The notes beneath the pieces were generated by a model. The model searched no databases. It was not told where the DNA came from and saw only the letters and a program-made list of their open reading frames with translations. From positions 5,615,204 to 5,679,203 of the forward strand of contig OX235273.1 in the NCBI GenBank assembly GCA_944472155.2: a stretch of 64,000 nucleotides of DNA, in the 5' to 3' direction. Shown piece by piece: positions 20,962-31,479 of the stretch. Position 1 is the first letter of the stretch; every line of letters begins with the position of its first letter. The stretch comes from Trichobilharzia szidati (taxonomy: Eukaryota; Platyhelminthes; Trematoda; Strigeidida; Schistosomatidae). The translations under genes and the position numbers were made by a program.

Positions 20962-22839
20962 ATGAATAGTTATTACAATACCTCGCCATCTGTTATCTTA
21001 ATGCAAGCTGATGAATCACTGATTCAACAGAACAGGACAATTAATCCTTTTACAACTGAACCTGTTGAAATTCTATTGCCGAGTATTATCGCGACAACAA
21101 TTCTACTTGTCAGTATTTCTATTATTGGTACCATTGGGAATAGTCTTGTTGTCTGGGCATTTCGTAAACAAGTTAGTCAAGGTATTGTCTCTGGTCTGTT
21201 TATTCTTCTCTTGGCGTGTAACGATTTATTTATATGCTTAATTGTGATCCCCTGCACCCTGTACTTAGATATTTGGACAGGGGATACAACAGATTGGATA
21301 TGCAGGATACACCTGTCGATGAAAGGGTTTGTTGTACCAATATCAGCGTGTATATTAATGCTGATAGCTATGGAAAGATTCTTGCTGATATGTTTTATAC
21401 CCGGTATACAAATGAAACGTAAACATATTATCATAGCACTGGTGATAATCTTTTGTATTGGTCTGTTATGTGCTCTACCAATGGGTCTACATGTCACTGC
21501 TATTGATGCCTGTAAAGAACACGACGAACTGTTGGATTTGAATACCCTGAAGCATAGTTTATCTACATTTAAAAGTAAAGAATGGTTTATTCAACTACGT
21601 GTTACAAAACGTTGTGATAAAGACGAGACATACCTGAATGATAACATGTACTGGTATCATCAAATCTGTGTATTGATTTTATTTATTGGCCTGTTTATTG
21701 GTACAGCTGGGACATATGCCTTAATATTTTTATTTGTTTGGAGGCATGAATCATTTATGTATGAAAAATACGGGAATTCTAAAGTTGCAAAAGGCAGTTG
21801 GGTACGTATACATGCAGCGCCGAATTCTTCCGGTGAAGCGATCAGTCCATCGATATGGTATCCATTTAGAAAGCGATTGTCATTTCGCCGTAAACAGAAA
21901 CAGAATGACAACAACATTAATAACAATAACAGTAATAATAATAATAATAACGAGAATGCACAAAATGCAAAACTGAAACAACAAAGTTTAAGTCTTCAAA
22001 ATGAAGCCAAAGAACAGAGTCATGAAAGTCTACACCAGTCACAACAACAACAACAACAAGAAGCAATACCACTTCAACAAGTCAGTAGTACACTTTGTGT
22101 TAATCAACCACAAGCAGATATAACCACATCAACAAGTTTTGAAGCGTCTAATCTAGACCGGTTAAGTTGTGCATGTCTATGCGAAAAAGATGCAGAGAAT
22201 GAAGATTATTTGAAAAGTATTCAAAATCCTATTTTTACTTATCAAAATCTAATTCACAACAGTCCTGGGGGTGCCGGTGGTGGCGCTGCTGGTGGTGATG
22301 GGGTGGTTGCTAAGGTAACGAAACAACCACAGTGTCTTATCCACTTGAATGATTTAAAGATATCAAGTAATGACAAAAATAAAAGTCCAGTGGAAATGAA
22401 ATCTCACTCAGATTCCCCGAAACAATTGACAGCAGCCAACCTTGAACGTCGACGTAAACCGCATGTACGTACAGCACAAACATTGGCATTAGTCGCTGTG
22501 AACTTTATTATCTCATATACACCATATTTAGTCTACACAACAATACCAATACAAAAGAGGCAAGTCGAGGTATTCAGAGATAAGCCTCATTGGACTAGTC
22601 AAATACGTCGAGTACTATTTTATATGTATTTTATTAATTCAGCCCTGAACCCAATCATTTATTCTTGTATGAATCGACATTTTCGTGCATGTACACAAAA
22701 ATTTTATAATGATTTAAAGCTGAAGTTGAAACATTGTACGGGGAAATCACGTCTCGTGAAAGAGGCGACTCATCAACAGAATAATAATTCACTCCCTTTG
22801 GATAAAGTTACTAATACAGAAGAGAATACTGAGAATTAA
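20962..22839 (+). CDS. Rhodopsin-like (class A) GPCR, orphan, intronless
   Basis: A 625-codon uninterrupted frame; an in-frame TAA at 20908 precedes the first ATG. Seven membrane segments: about 39-66 (GNSLVVW, N60), 77-104 (LACNDL, D88), 113-146 (C114, then E138-R139-F140 in place of D-R-Y), 155-178, 233-260, 503-528 and 550-572 (N563-P564-I-I-Y567). N6 and N24 are N-glycosylation sequons in the short N-terminus. The sixth helix has S-Y-T-P (518-521) where C-W-x-P is usual. The third intracellular loop is about 240 residues with Asn (about 316-331), Gln (about 359-365) and Gly-Ala (about 436-445) runs. It should act at the plasma membrane through G proteins. Ligand unknown; a flatworm-specific orphan family such as PROF1, or a peptide receptor, is possible. 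Confidence 0.93.
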   Translation: MNSYYNTSPSVILMQADESLIQQNRTINPFTTEPVEILLPSIIATTILLVSISIIGTIGNSLVVWAFRKQVSQGIVSGLFILLLACNDLFICLIVIPCTLYLDIWTGDTTDWICRIHLSMKGFVVPISACILMLIAMERFLLICFIPGIQMKRKHIIIALVIIFCIGLLCALPMGLHVTAIDACKEHDELLDLNTLKHSLSTFKSKEWFIQLRVTKRCDKDETYLNDNMYWYHQICVLILFIGLFIGTAGTYALIFLFVWRHESFMYEKYGNSKVAKGSWVRIHAAPNSSGEAISPSIWYPFRKRLSFRRKQKQNDNNINNNNSNNNNNNENAQNAKLKQQSLSLQNEAKEQSHESLHQSQQQQQQEAIPLQQVSSTLCVNQPQADITTSTSFEASNLDRLSCACLCEKDAENEDYLKSIQNPIFTYQNLIHNSPGGAGGGAAGGDGVVAKVTKQPQCLIHLNDLKISSNDKNKSPVEMKSHSDSPKQLTAANLERRRKPHVRTAQTLALVAVNFIISYTPYLVYTTIPIQKRQVEVFRDKPHWTSQIRRVLFYMYFINSALNPIIYSCMNRHFRACTQKFYNDLKLKLKHCTGKSRLVKEATHQQNNNSLPLDKVTNTEENTEN

Positions 22840-23397
22840 TCAAGGAACGTACACACACACACAAACACACAGAGGGAAGGAGAGGGAGACAGATACAAAG
22901 AGGAATCCTATTCTCTTATGACATTTTTCATCATTTTTAGTGCTTCTTACATCATCAGATGGAGTGCATACGGTTCCATTTTGTGCGTATTTGTTTGTAT
23001 TTTGACAATATTATAATGTCACGCCATTGACAGCTTATTAACATTTATGATACTAATCATATTGTGTGTAATGTGAACACTATGTATGAATCATTTCTGT
23101 GAACATATTTTCGTATATACATCAATATATGCACACAAACACAAACACACATAAACACACAAACACACATTTATACACACATACACATGTACTCAATGTG
23201 TTTTACATTAAAAGTGAGTGTTTTTGATCAGAACTCAAAGTGTTTTTCCTCTTCTACTTCTTGTTATGTAATAATGGTGTGAAAATAGCCGAATTTGTTA
23301 CAACTTTCATGCGGTCGATGTGATATGATGATTGTCAGGGTTAGGCTTTGGTATTCTGAGTGATAGTCATTAGTTTAAAAGTGTAAACGACGGCGGC
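22840..23397 (+). other. GPCR 3' flank with CA-rich simple repeats
   Basis: Two ACACAC-rich microsatellites (about 22848-22872 and 23128-23190) follow the stop codon. An ATTAAA hexamer near 23207 is the only plausible poly(A) signal seen. The flank ends where LINE-A begins. Confidence 0.5.
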
Positions 23398-24275
23398 TTA
23401 TTTAGGAATCAGCTTTTGGGTTCCTAGTGGAACATAGGGCTTCAGCTACACCTGCATCCATGTTAGTCCATACTGTTTCAACTCTTCTTCACACGATCTC
23501 CTCCATGTCACCCTTGGACGTCCCACTACTCGCCGCTTCCCTTTCGGGTTCCATTCGAGCTATGGCCTGACGCGCGATGTCACCCAGTGGTCTCCTCAAC
23601 TCAGCGAGTGTCCAATCCACCTCCACTTTCTTCTGCATTTTTTGTGCGATTGGTTCTTGTTTTGTTTGTTCCCATAGTTTCTTGTTGGTGATTCTTTCCG
23701 ACCATCTGATCTTCAGTATAGAACGAAGACAGTTAGTTGTTGATAAAGGTCTGCAACAGGCTGTTGAAAATATTCCTTGTGACCCGCTGCCAAGTTTGTG
23801 ATCCGTATAGAAGAACTGACTGACTTGACGTTTGTATTGAAAGTCGGAATTTTGTTGTTGATGTTGAGGAGTGACGAAGATTTCCAGATTGGTTTCAGGT
23901 TGATGATGAATGTGTTTCTCGCCTTCCCGATTCTCGTCTCGATTTGACATCCACGTCCGTTCCTCCTGTAGTTGAGACAATGCTCCCTAGATAAGTGAAG
24001 TGAAAGAAGTAACCTCTTTCAAATCCCTCCCGTTGATGGTGATTGGCGCTGAATGCTGCTGCTGTTGCTGTTGTTGTTGGTTGGTTATTTTCATAACCTC
24101 CGTCTTTTCTATGTTCACCTGGAGTCCTGTCTTTGCTGCTTCTTCGACCAGTTTGTCGGTTTTTGCGTGCCTGCAAATCTTCAATTTTGTGTGACATCAA
24201 ACTTAAGTCATCCGCGAAATCCAGGTCTTCTAGGTTCTTCACGTCGGTCCAGGATATCCCTGTCTTCTCGTTTCC
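23398..24275 (-). mobile_element. LINE-A fragment, RT C-terminus to 3' end
   Basis: Minus strand, from 24275: KTGISWTDVKNLEDLDFADD (RT motif C, F-A-D-D intact), LSLMSHKIEDLQA, LQVNIEKTEVMKITN, a Gln run, SAPITINGRDLKEVTSF, then PLGDIARQAIARMEPEREA and the 3' end at 23400-23450. Frameshifts separate these blocks. The FADD motif at about 24195-24210 is the best-kept LINE-A catalytic site in the window. Confidence 0.87.
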
Positions 24276-24595
24276 CATATCACCATTGGACGCCCTAAAT
24301 GCCGTTTCACACTCAGATTCTAATCGAGCTATGGCCTGCTGCATGATGTCTCTCAAGAAACTTCTCAGAGTGTGACTGATCCATCTTCTCCTAATTCTGT
24401 TTATTCTTTTTGGTTGGTTGATTGCCAGACTTCTCTGTCGACTATACTTTCTCGTCATCCCTCTGATCTTAGGTATGAAGCGAAGATAGACATCTATAAA
24501 AGTATGCAGACGACTGTTGGAAATGCTTTTGGTGACGTGCACTCCAGCATTCTATTCCGTACACAAGCATTGACTTGAGGTAATAACATCCTGCA
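24276..24595 (-). mobile_element. Second LINE-A piece in tandem
   Basis: The minus strand gives STLHTFIDVYLRFIPKIRG-like residues, RRRWISHTLRSFLRDIMQQA and IARLESECETAF. This C-terminal region lies directly upstream of the RT block of the neighbouring copy, so 24275 is a junction between two copies in the same orientation. Confidence 0.75.
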
Positions 24596-24789
24596 CAGTA
24601 GTTCAAGATCTTAATCTCATTTCCATAACCACAACCTTTATTCGAGCATTGTTACTAAAGTCTGATGTAAAGGTACACAATGTTTTGTTTAAAGTGCATG
24701 GAAAGACAGGCTAATAATAAGTTTTTGTAACTACTCGTTTAAATCTTGACTACAATTCAGGCAACGTTGTTTCTTTTCAGGTAAGGCTA

Positions 24790-24866
24790 CGGATTGATAT
24801 CAGTTACAGAACCATTGAAAACCAGAGAGTCATGGACAGCCAAGTTTGGGACTCATTGGTAATAAT
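24790..24866 (-). repeat. SINE-alpha 3' fragment
   Basis: GGATTGATATCAGTTACAGA then ACCATTGAAAACCAGAG, GGACAGC, and CAAGTTTGGGACTC, the 3' end through part of the hammerhead-like stem. It is truncated by LINE-C. Confidence 0.65.
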
Positions 24867-25405
24867 AATAATAATCACTTTATTCTACAACAAAAACAAT
24901 TTACAGCATGGAATTTTCAGCGTTTCTTTTACATATTGCAATGGTTTAGCTCTGTTCATAATTATATAAATGTATGAAATGTTAAAAATATTGATAATTA
25001 ATAGGAAAAATAAAAACCCCAACAAAATCACACCATTTCTAGGTCACAGTGAATAATAAATAAATAATATAACAAATCACCCATGCAATAATATGCATCA
25101 TTACATTTTATAGTTTAGTTAATGATTTAAAAGTTGTAAAAGTTCTTTTCTGATATTTGTCTCTTCACACAATACTCGTGCCAAATATGGTACGGTCGAA
25201 TTTTTATATTTTGTAGTACGAGCATAAATGTTTATGAAATTTCTTCTGGTCTTACCCGAAGAGATACATGGAAACAATTGTGAATAAAGAGGATGTTCGC
25301 TATCAGACAAGATGACTTTAGCTAAGTGTTTACAAGAATTCATGTGCCTATTGACAACAGTGTCGGTTAGTTGAGTCAAAGGGACAGCACTTATAGCCTT
25401 CAATG
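24867..25405 (-). mobile_element. LINE-C 3' end (CR1/Jockey-like)
   Basis: Minus-strand translation shows LTQLTDTVVNRHMNSCKHLA, KVILSDSEHPLYSQL and YARTTKYKNSTVPYLARVL, which resembles the extreme C-terminus of CR1/Jockey-type LINE ORF2 proteins. It is followed by a 3' region ending in an ATTATTATT run. The last ~95 codons are open. The clade assignment is tentative. Confidence 0.65.
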
Positions 25406-25720
25406 TTTTTCGTAGCACCCACCCACCGGTTTTCGAACCAAGGACCTTCCAGTTACAAAGCAAGCTAGCTCATACATCATTCAGCCACTGGAATCCGATT
25501 CATTGGTCAGCCCATGAATTCCTACTTCTACGAATTCGGGATTTTAGCGTGATCACCAACCAATGTCATTGGCGGGAAATCCATCCTCACTCTCGACTGG
25601 ATGGACCCCAGCTCTCACGATTTCTTACTACACCTCCAGATAATTTCATACTGTAGCTAGTCACTAGCAAGCACCGGACTAATTCTCAAGAATTAGTTTG
25701 TAGGAATTCTATTTGTTTTC
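25406..25720 (-). repeat. SINE-alpha head plus central spacer
   Basis: Minus strand: GGCTGAATGATGTATGAGC (A box), GGTTCGAAAACCGG (B box), and the palindrome-centre sequence including AGTGACTAGCTACAG. The hammerhead half is missing because LINE-C lies there. Confidence 0.7.
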
Positions 25721-25804
25721 GATAACCACTCATGACTAGGACATGAATTTAGAAGAGTTTTAGAAACAGAATACATCCTGACATATTGGAATTATACATA
25801 TTTG

Positions 25805-25985
25805 ATAAGTTTTGCATTACCTGTGATGAAGATTTGACCGAATAATTCGACAGCAGTTGCTTACCTAGTAGGGAAAGACACAAAAGAATCTCACGGAAAT
25901 TAGAACGAATAATGCCAACTATCCGTTCAGCAAAATGATCCGAAGTTCTTCAGAGAAATTATTCTAACTTAAAATAACAAAGCCA
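25805..25985 (+). repeat. Repeat F copy
   Basis: TGAAGATTTGACCGAATAAT then GGAAATTAGAACGAATAATG, CAGCAAAATGATCCG and TTCTTCAGAGAAAT, collinear with 52310-52520. In the other two sites F lies just 5' of PLE sequence, so it may be the PLE 5' region. Confidence 0.6.
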
Positions 25986-26069
25986 TATATATATATATAT
26001 ACGTACTTATTTAGGGGCATGTCCTTATAATCCTTGTCTAATCATGAGAGTTATTGATAGATATTAAAA

Positions 26070-26215
26070 TAATAGTCTACGAGCTTGCCTTGTAACTGGG
26101 AGGTCCTGGGTTCGAAATCCGGTGGGTACATACTGCCAATGAGTCCCAAATTAGGCTGTCCAGTACTCCCTGGCTCTCAGTGGTTCTCTAACTGTTATAA
26201 GTTCGTAATCAATCT
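26070..26215 (+). repeat. SINE-alpha copy
   Basis: GTCTACGAGCTTGCCTTGTA, TCCTGGGTTCGAAATCCGG (B box), ACTGCCAATGAGTCCC, and CCAGTACTCCCTGGCTCTCA. The hammerhead GAAA segment is deleted. Confidence 0.75.
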
Positions 26216-26424
26216 TGAAAAACAAATTAAATCCCTATAAATCAATTCTTGAAAATAAGATAAACAAAATGGTGTGAACTGTGATCACAGCTTGACCTCA
26301 GACTTAAAAATATTAGTCTGCTTTTCTTAAACACTGTAAACAGTGTGTACTTCTTTATCAGACTGAAGTAATCACATTTGACTAAAGCTCATAGTCATGG
26401 TAAAATTTATATATACATATTACG

Positions 26425-26850
26425 AGTTGATCAAGGATTAATATCAGTTAGAGAACCATTGAAAGCCAGGGAGAACTGGACAGCTGTTTCATCCTGGCAC
26501 GGAGTTTCCTGGAGTTCTGGTGAGAAGTCATGACTAGTGAGGTCAAGTTTCAGGATGGATGTCCCACCAAAGACATTGGTTGTGGTCGCGCTATACCACA
26601 AATTGGTAGAAGCTAGAATTCATGGCCTGGCCGTTGAATCTGTTCCCGGTGGCTGAATGGTATGCGAGCTAGCTTTCCTTGTAACCTGAAAGTCCTGGAT
26701 TCGAACCCTGATGGTGCATGTGTACTGCGGATAATTCCCAAACTAGGATGAAACAGCTGGCTCTCCAGTACTCCAAGCTAGTTTTCAATGGTTCCCTAAC
26801 TGATATCAATCCGTGGTCAAACTCATAAAAACAAAACGAATCCTTTCAAA
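26425..26850. repeat. SINE-alpha palindrome, short
   Basis: The left arm (minus) is 26435-26500 and the right arm (plus) 26600-26830. The centre GAGTTCTGGTGAGAAGTCA is in the opposite orientation to the centre at 31730-31800. The right arm has GTGGCTGAATGG, GGATTCGAACCC and GATGAAACAGCTGG; the left arm lost its tRNA-like head. Confidence 0.75.
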
Positions 26851-27019
26851 CCAACTATTAAAAAAAATAAATATACCGCATAAAATGGTTTTTGAATAAG
26901 GGAACAAACGTAAGTCATTTGTTAGCCTCTCCACCATAAGAATACATTAAAAATCAGGGAAAAATTAGATTAAGAATGATAAATTAGTGATACATATCCA
27001 TTATTTATTTATTAATCAG

Positions 27020-28204
27020 GACTTGTCGTGCATCAGCTAACGCACGTCACACCTTTACGCCTGTTCAAGTTTTTGGGATTCACTCACATATATGTAGGAC
27101 TTCTGCAATCAGTCTTTCTTTATACAAACCAAAACCTTTCTGTAGAACTTTAATCACATCAAATTCAATCTTGTGTCCCGTTTCTATAAAGGGCTGTACA
27201 ATCGCCGATCTGTTTTCAAGTCTCTTCAAATCTCTAGAGGTCTTTGGAAGCACCTTTAGACATTTGTGCTCCTTCACTATTCCATTCACCTGTCTGGAAG
27301 TTTCTCCTACATAAATTTTTATTTTTTCGGAAATTTTGATTATAACTTGATTCTACAACGTATTTTTGGTGCAGGTATGGAATTTTCAGTATGTGATATT
27401 GGTAGCCCGAATTTGGCAGGCCGACCATTGAAATCAGGTGTGCATCGGCCGGGGATTGAACTCCGGACTATGTGCAAGAGTCCTAATCGCTGTGCCACTG
27501 ACGCACCTGTACGGCGTCGCAATCACCACAAGTGATCTGGTACACGCAATTTTGTTGATTGTCTTCTTCTATGTTATCTTTAACCTTCACCAGTGATGAG
27601 CGTAGAGTTTCCATCGCACAAAAATACTCCCTTATGTTATGACTGTTATGGATTCGCCTAATCTCATCCGATATTTCTTTGCTGTCGGAAAACACTGCTG
27701 TACCAACCAAATTCTCAGGAACAGGTTCGATTCATCCATTTCTTTATATTTTAAATATCTTTTTATAAAGGCTTACTTGATTCAAGATTAAACTGAACCA
27801 ACTTCAGTTTCCCATTGGTCTCTTCTACTTCCTCAGTAACTAGACTTTCAGCTCGGATTCTAAGCGAAACTTTCTTTGATGCTTAATGGGTATTGTACTA
27901 GATTTGACCCAGATTTGACTCGGTGACGTGAATTGTAGTCTTGATAACTGTCCACATGTGAAGGCTTCCTGAAGATGTTGATCTTAAGTTAACAGTCTGG
28001 TTGTTTTTTGACAAAACAGTCCAGTAGCGCTAAATCATTTGCGTTGGATTCAACCTTTTTTGAAAATTGAGTGGTGTCTGACACACCGTTTATCATCACA
28101 CTGTGTTTGAGGATGATTAAGGTACCATCCATATGCCTTAACTGTATTCTTAGAGGATAAGGGCATCTCGCAGTTACAGTTTTTTCGAATGAGTGCATAA
28201 ACAT
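27020..28204 (-). pseudogene. PLE thumb plus GIY-YIG, split by SINE-beta
   Basis: Minus strand: MDGTLIILKHSVMINGV, ANDLALLDCFVKKQPD, INIFRKPSHVDSYQDYNS (thumb), EEVEETNGKLKL, then AVFSDSKEISDEIRRIHNSH, QQNCVYQITCGDCDAVQ (first half of GIY-YIG). After the SINE it resumes with YVGETSRQVNGIVKEHK, KRLENRSAIVQPFIETGHKI, KVLQKGFGLYKERL. RT motifs A-C are absent. It is closely related to the plus-strand copy at 52521-53225. Confidence 0.86.
27325..27515 (-). repeat. SINE-beta inserted in the GIY-YIG motif
   Basis: Minus strand: GTGCGTCAGTGGCACAGCGA, TTCAATCCCCGGCCG and CACACCTGATTTCAATGG, then a poly(A)-rich tail. It separates CGDCDA from YVGETSR, so it landed between the two halves of the endonuclease signature. 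Confidence 0.85.
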
Positions 28205-28214
28205 TTTAATTTTG

Positions 28215-28330
28215 ATGAATTTACGTGATTAAGTTTGAACCAGTTTGCCGAACAATGAAACGTTGAAGTTACTTATTTCAAAATTCTCTGAGATTGATAC
28301 AAATATAAATTTTAGATATTTCTACTTCTC
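28215..28330 (-). repeat. Repeat F copy
   Basis: CCAGTTTGCCGAACAATGAA then ACGTTGAAGTTACTTATTTC match the reverse complement of 52430-52480. It is again directly 5' of a PLE body. Confidence 0.55.
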
Positions 28331-28369
28331 ACTCGGAGCACAATTTCTGTAGAACAATTTCATTGAATC

Positions 28370-28690
28370 TTGATCATGGTTAGCAGGAGGTCAATCTCAA
28401 GCCCTAATAGCTTAGTGGTGACGTCTCTGACTGCAGCTTTCACTGGATGACGAATCTCAGAAGGGACATGAATTCCTTCAAGGTTGTAGATACGCTTTGC
28501 TGAAAAGTGAGTGTCGAAGGTTGACCGATTACCTCCAACCATCTACTAACATCAAATCAATATACACCAAGATTGCGAGCTACCTAGAATGGTGGCCACA
28601 TAGCAAACCTGACTGATAGAATTCAGTCTGCACCAAAGAAGTGACTAGAAACAATACACTAGTTAGTGACTAGTATCCAATCAAAGGACC
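28370..28690 (+). repeat. Repeat D copy
   Basis: GCCCTAATAGCTTAGTGGTG, ACGTCTCTGACTGCAGCTTT and GAAGGGACATGAATTCC match 51950-52030. The right flank, GAATTCAGTCTGCACCAAAG and AGTGACTAGTATCCAATC, matches the reverse complement of 51770-51840. The B box of this copy is deleted (GATGACGAATCTC). Confidence 0.7.
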
Positions 28691-29036
28691 GCATTTAATA
28701 CTGCTGTCGCCTAATCGATCTAAGTTGGTGTTGTTATTAGCAGGGGAATCCATGATAAAATTTTCAACTTGTCTGGGATTTAACATCTGGATATATCCGC
28801 ATCTCAGTCGGGTAACGGTGGTCATAATGACACCCAAACCGCAGCAGTCGTCTTTCAATTGATTTTTCAGTGTACAGTAATAGTGAATATTAAAGTTAGG
28901 CATTTCTACACGAATAGCTCTTCCACCTAGAATTAGAAGAGTTGATACTTTGGATTTGATAGGCACTGGACAGAGACACTTTATGCAGACGTTGTCAAAT
29001 AAACGCGTAGCTAATGGTGGTTTCTGCGGTATCTTA
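28691..29036 (-). other. Orphan open coding-like fragment
   Basis: The minus strand is open for at least 115 codons without a start codon at the upstream edge: PQKPPLATRLFDNVCIKCLC, PIKSKVSTLLILGGRAIRVE, then CGYIQMLNPRQVENFIMDSP. I recognise no family. It is bounded on both sides by repeats (LINE-A and repeat D), so it may be a stranded piece of a larger element or gene. Confidence 0.4.
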
Positions 29037-29725
29037 TTATTATTATTGTTTCCTTTAATTCTTAGAGGAACATAGGGCTTCAGTCGTGCGTCTCCATTGC
29101 GTTCGGTTCTCTGCTAGAGTCTTCACCTGGCTTCAAGTCTGTCAACACGTTTTCATCTCCTCTTCATATGACCTCCTCCAAGTCACCCTTGCAATGACGA
29201 CCAACTCGCCGCTTCCCATTCAGTCGGGTTCCAATCGAGCAATGGCTTGTCTAGTGATGTCACTTGATGGTTTGTTTCCTCAGAGTATGGCCAATCCATC
29301 TCCATTTCTTCCTGCCTATTTGTTTCACAATCGGTTCCTGTTGGGCTGGTTCGCTCCAAGAGATCCTATTCTGTTGCTGATCTTTTCTGGCCGGCCATCT
29401 GATCTTGAGCGAAGTATTGAGCGAAGACAACTGTTAATGAAGGTTTGTAGTTTGTTTGAGATGCTCTTTATGACGCACAGTGCAAGTCTCTGATCCCTAT
29501 AGTAGCACTGACTGACTTCACATTGGAGTTGAAAATCCAGATCTTATTTTTCCTGCTGAGTGCTATTGACCTCCACAGAGACTTGAGAGTAGTGAAAGCT
29601 TGTCTTGCTTTTCGGATTCTTGCTTTGATGTCCTCGTCAGTTCCGCCTGTAGTTGAAACGGTGCTTCCCAGGCACGTAAAAGAGGTTGTTTCTTTCAGGT
29701 CCCTTCCATTTATGGGTAGTCCAGC
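29037..29725 (-). mobile_element. LINE-A 3' fragment
   Basis: The left end has the clean 3' terminus (TATTATTATTGTTTCC, TTTAATTCTTAGAGGAACAT). Minus-strand residues include a decayed FINSCL and SILKIRWPA region up to the TYLG-like block near 29690. Truncated 5'. Confidence 0.87.
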
Positions 29726-31035
29726 CCGGTATCTTATAGCGTTTACGTATAATCATATTTTGGGTGATTTAATTGGGCTGAAAGCATCTGTTATTCTGTT
29801 AAGCCATTTATAGGGTAAATGAGCCCGAATTAATTTGGATAAATCCATTCACAATCTGGTTACTGTCATCACTTTAAGTTCTAATTTCTCTCAGAAAATT
29901 GACACCATTAACATTTCTTCTAAACTCATGAAATAAAACATAAAACTTCAAAAAGAGTGGAGAGGCCTTCTTTTGAACATCTAGACAACATCTTCAGTAT
30001 AAAACTCTGTGTCAAGTCAGGTGCTGGGATTCTGCCAGGAAGAACAATGACAGCAAAAGAGAAAAAACTCTTGTTTTCTTCGCTGAGGTATACAAATCCC
30101 CTCACTTATAAACGACTTGATACAGGAGAGGGTGGGTAGATTATGACATTCTATCTGAAATGCTCTCATGTGAGCACGCTGCTATAACCTCTGCTATGTA
30201 AGTACTATTCAATGTCTTCGCGTAGCGGTGGTATTCGTCATAAGTGGGAAAAGGTAATTGCAATCATCTCATGCTAACAGCCGAACTGTCGGATTTGCAG
30301 GTCTACTGCCTAAGGGATCTATATACGGCCTCCGAAATTATCTAATGGTGATCACAAATAGCTATGTAAACACAGCTTAACTGCCCTGTAGATTAGACTT
30401 CATCAGGATTACCTTCTTAAGACAACTACCTGCTTCAGAACAGGTACCCGGGAATCGCACGAACAGTTAATAAATGTTATACAGAATTGCTCGAAAGTAG
30501 GAATTTACAGTAGTACCACTTATAACAACAAATAATCTAGGGATGACATTCAAAACGACTTCTGTTTTGTGTCGTTTTTTTTTCAAAAATGCGTCCATTC
30601 ATGTGAATGATAAATTAGCCTACAGACATTTGGCTACTATGACGTAATAGAAAGGAACGAGGAATAATTGACTAATTAATTTTATCGGGACGGTGGAGAT
30701 CAAAAAGGCCATATTTCAGTTAGATAATTAGTCCTGAAATCAAATGTCTAGCATGGGTCTGCATCAGATTGAATGACAAGGATTTAATATGTTTCTTCCC
30801 GACATCGCTTTTATCATTTATTGAGACAAGAGGAGAACCAAAATGATGCAACATGGTGTAGCAAAGATAAAAGACGGATAATGTTATAATACGTGTGTGT
30901 GTGTTTGTATGTGTGTCTGATTATGGTTTAAATTTAGAATCACTCATATAATATACTATTGTTATCTTGTGATTATTATAATATGCACCTATCTACTTCC
31001 GCTCGTACTGCAAGATGTGTTATTTGATAAAATTT
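29726..31035. other. No gene; one GT microsatellite
   Basis: 1.3 kb without family matches. A GTGTGTGTGTTTGTATGTG tract lies near 30894-30915. The 60-codon frame at 29957 has no motif. Confidence 0.45.
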
Positions 31036-31245
31036 AACTTTTTCTTTTATTCCTTTACGTTCCTACAGGGATGTCATAGGGCTTCAAGCTACAGCTTTGA
31101 AGTTGATTTTTACGGGATGGGGTTGCTAGCCTCATGTACAACCTTGCTTCTTTACCAGTCTTATTACTTACTGGCTTAGCGAGGTAAATGACTGCATATG
31201 CTTGGGTGGCGAATATTTTACCTCTGTGCCACTGACGCTCAAGGG
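31036..31245 (-). repeat. SINE-gamma copy
   Basis: TTTTATTCCTTTACGTTCCT, GGGCTTCAAGCTACAGC, GGTTGCTAGCCTCATGTAC, CTTAGCGAGGTAAATGAC and CTGTGCCACTGACGC. It is about 40 bp shorter than the copy at 1-275 near the tRNA-like head. Confidence 0.78.
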
Positions 31246-31479
31246 AAATTTAACCTATTTATCTTAAATTAAAAGCATCTAGTCCCGATGTTGTGGAGAA
31301 AGGACCTATGAAGTGTGACTTAACACGTATACCCCAAGAAATTTCTACGTATGGACACTGAATTCGAAGTTAATCTACCTACTCGCATCCTTATTATAAT
31401 AAAGGTTTTTGTATTTCCCAACGAATGAAAAACAAAACGATATTCAAGTGTAGGTTTTGTAAGGATTTGATTGGTTACA

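Noticed and set aside
21177..21497. Minus-strand frames inside the GPCR
   Set aside because: They overlap membrane-segment codons of a clear plus-strand gene and have no motifs.
25984..26002. TATATA tract as promoter or origin
   Set aside because: A simple repeat with no adjacent gene or other signal.
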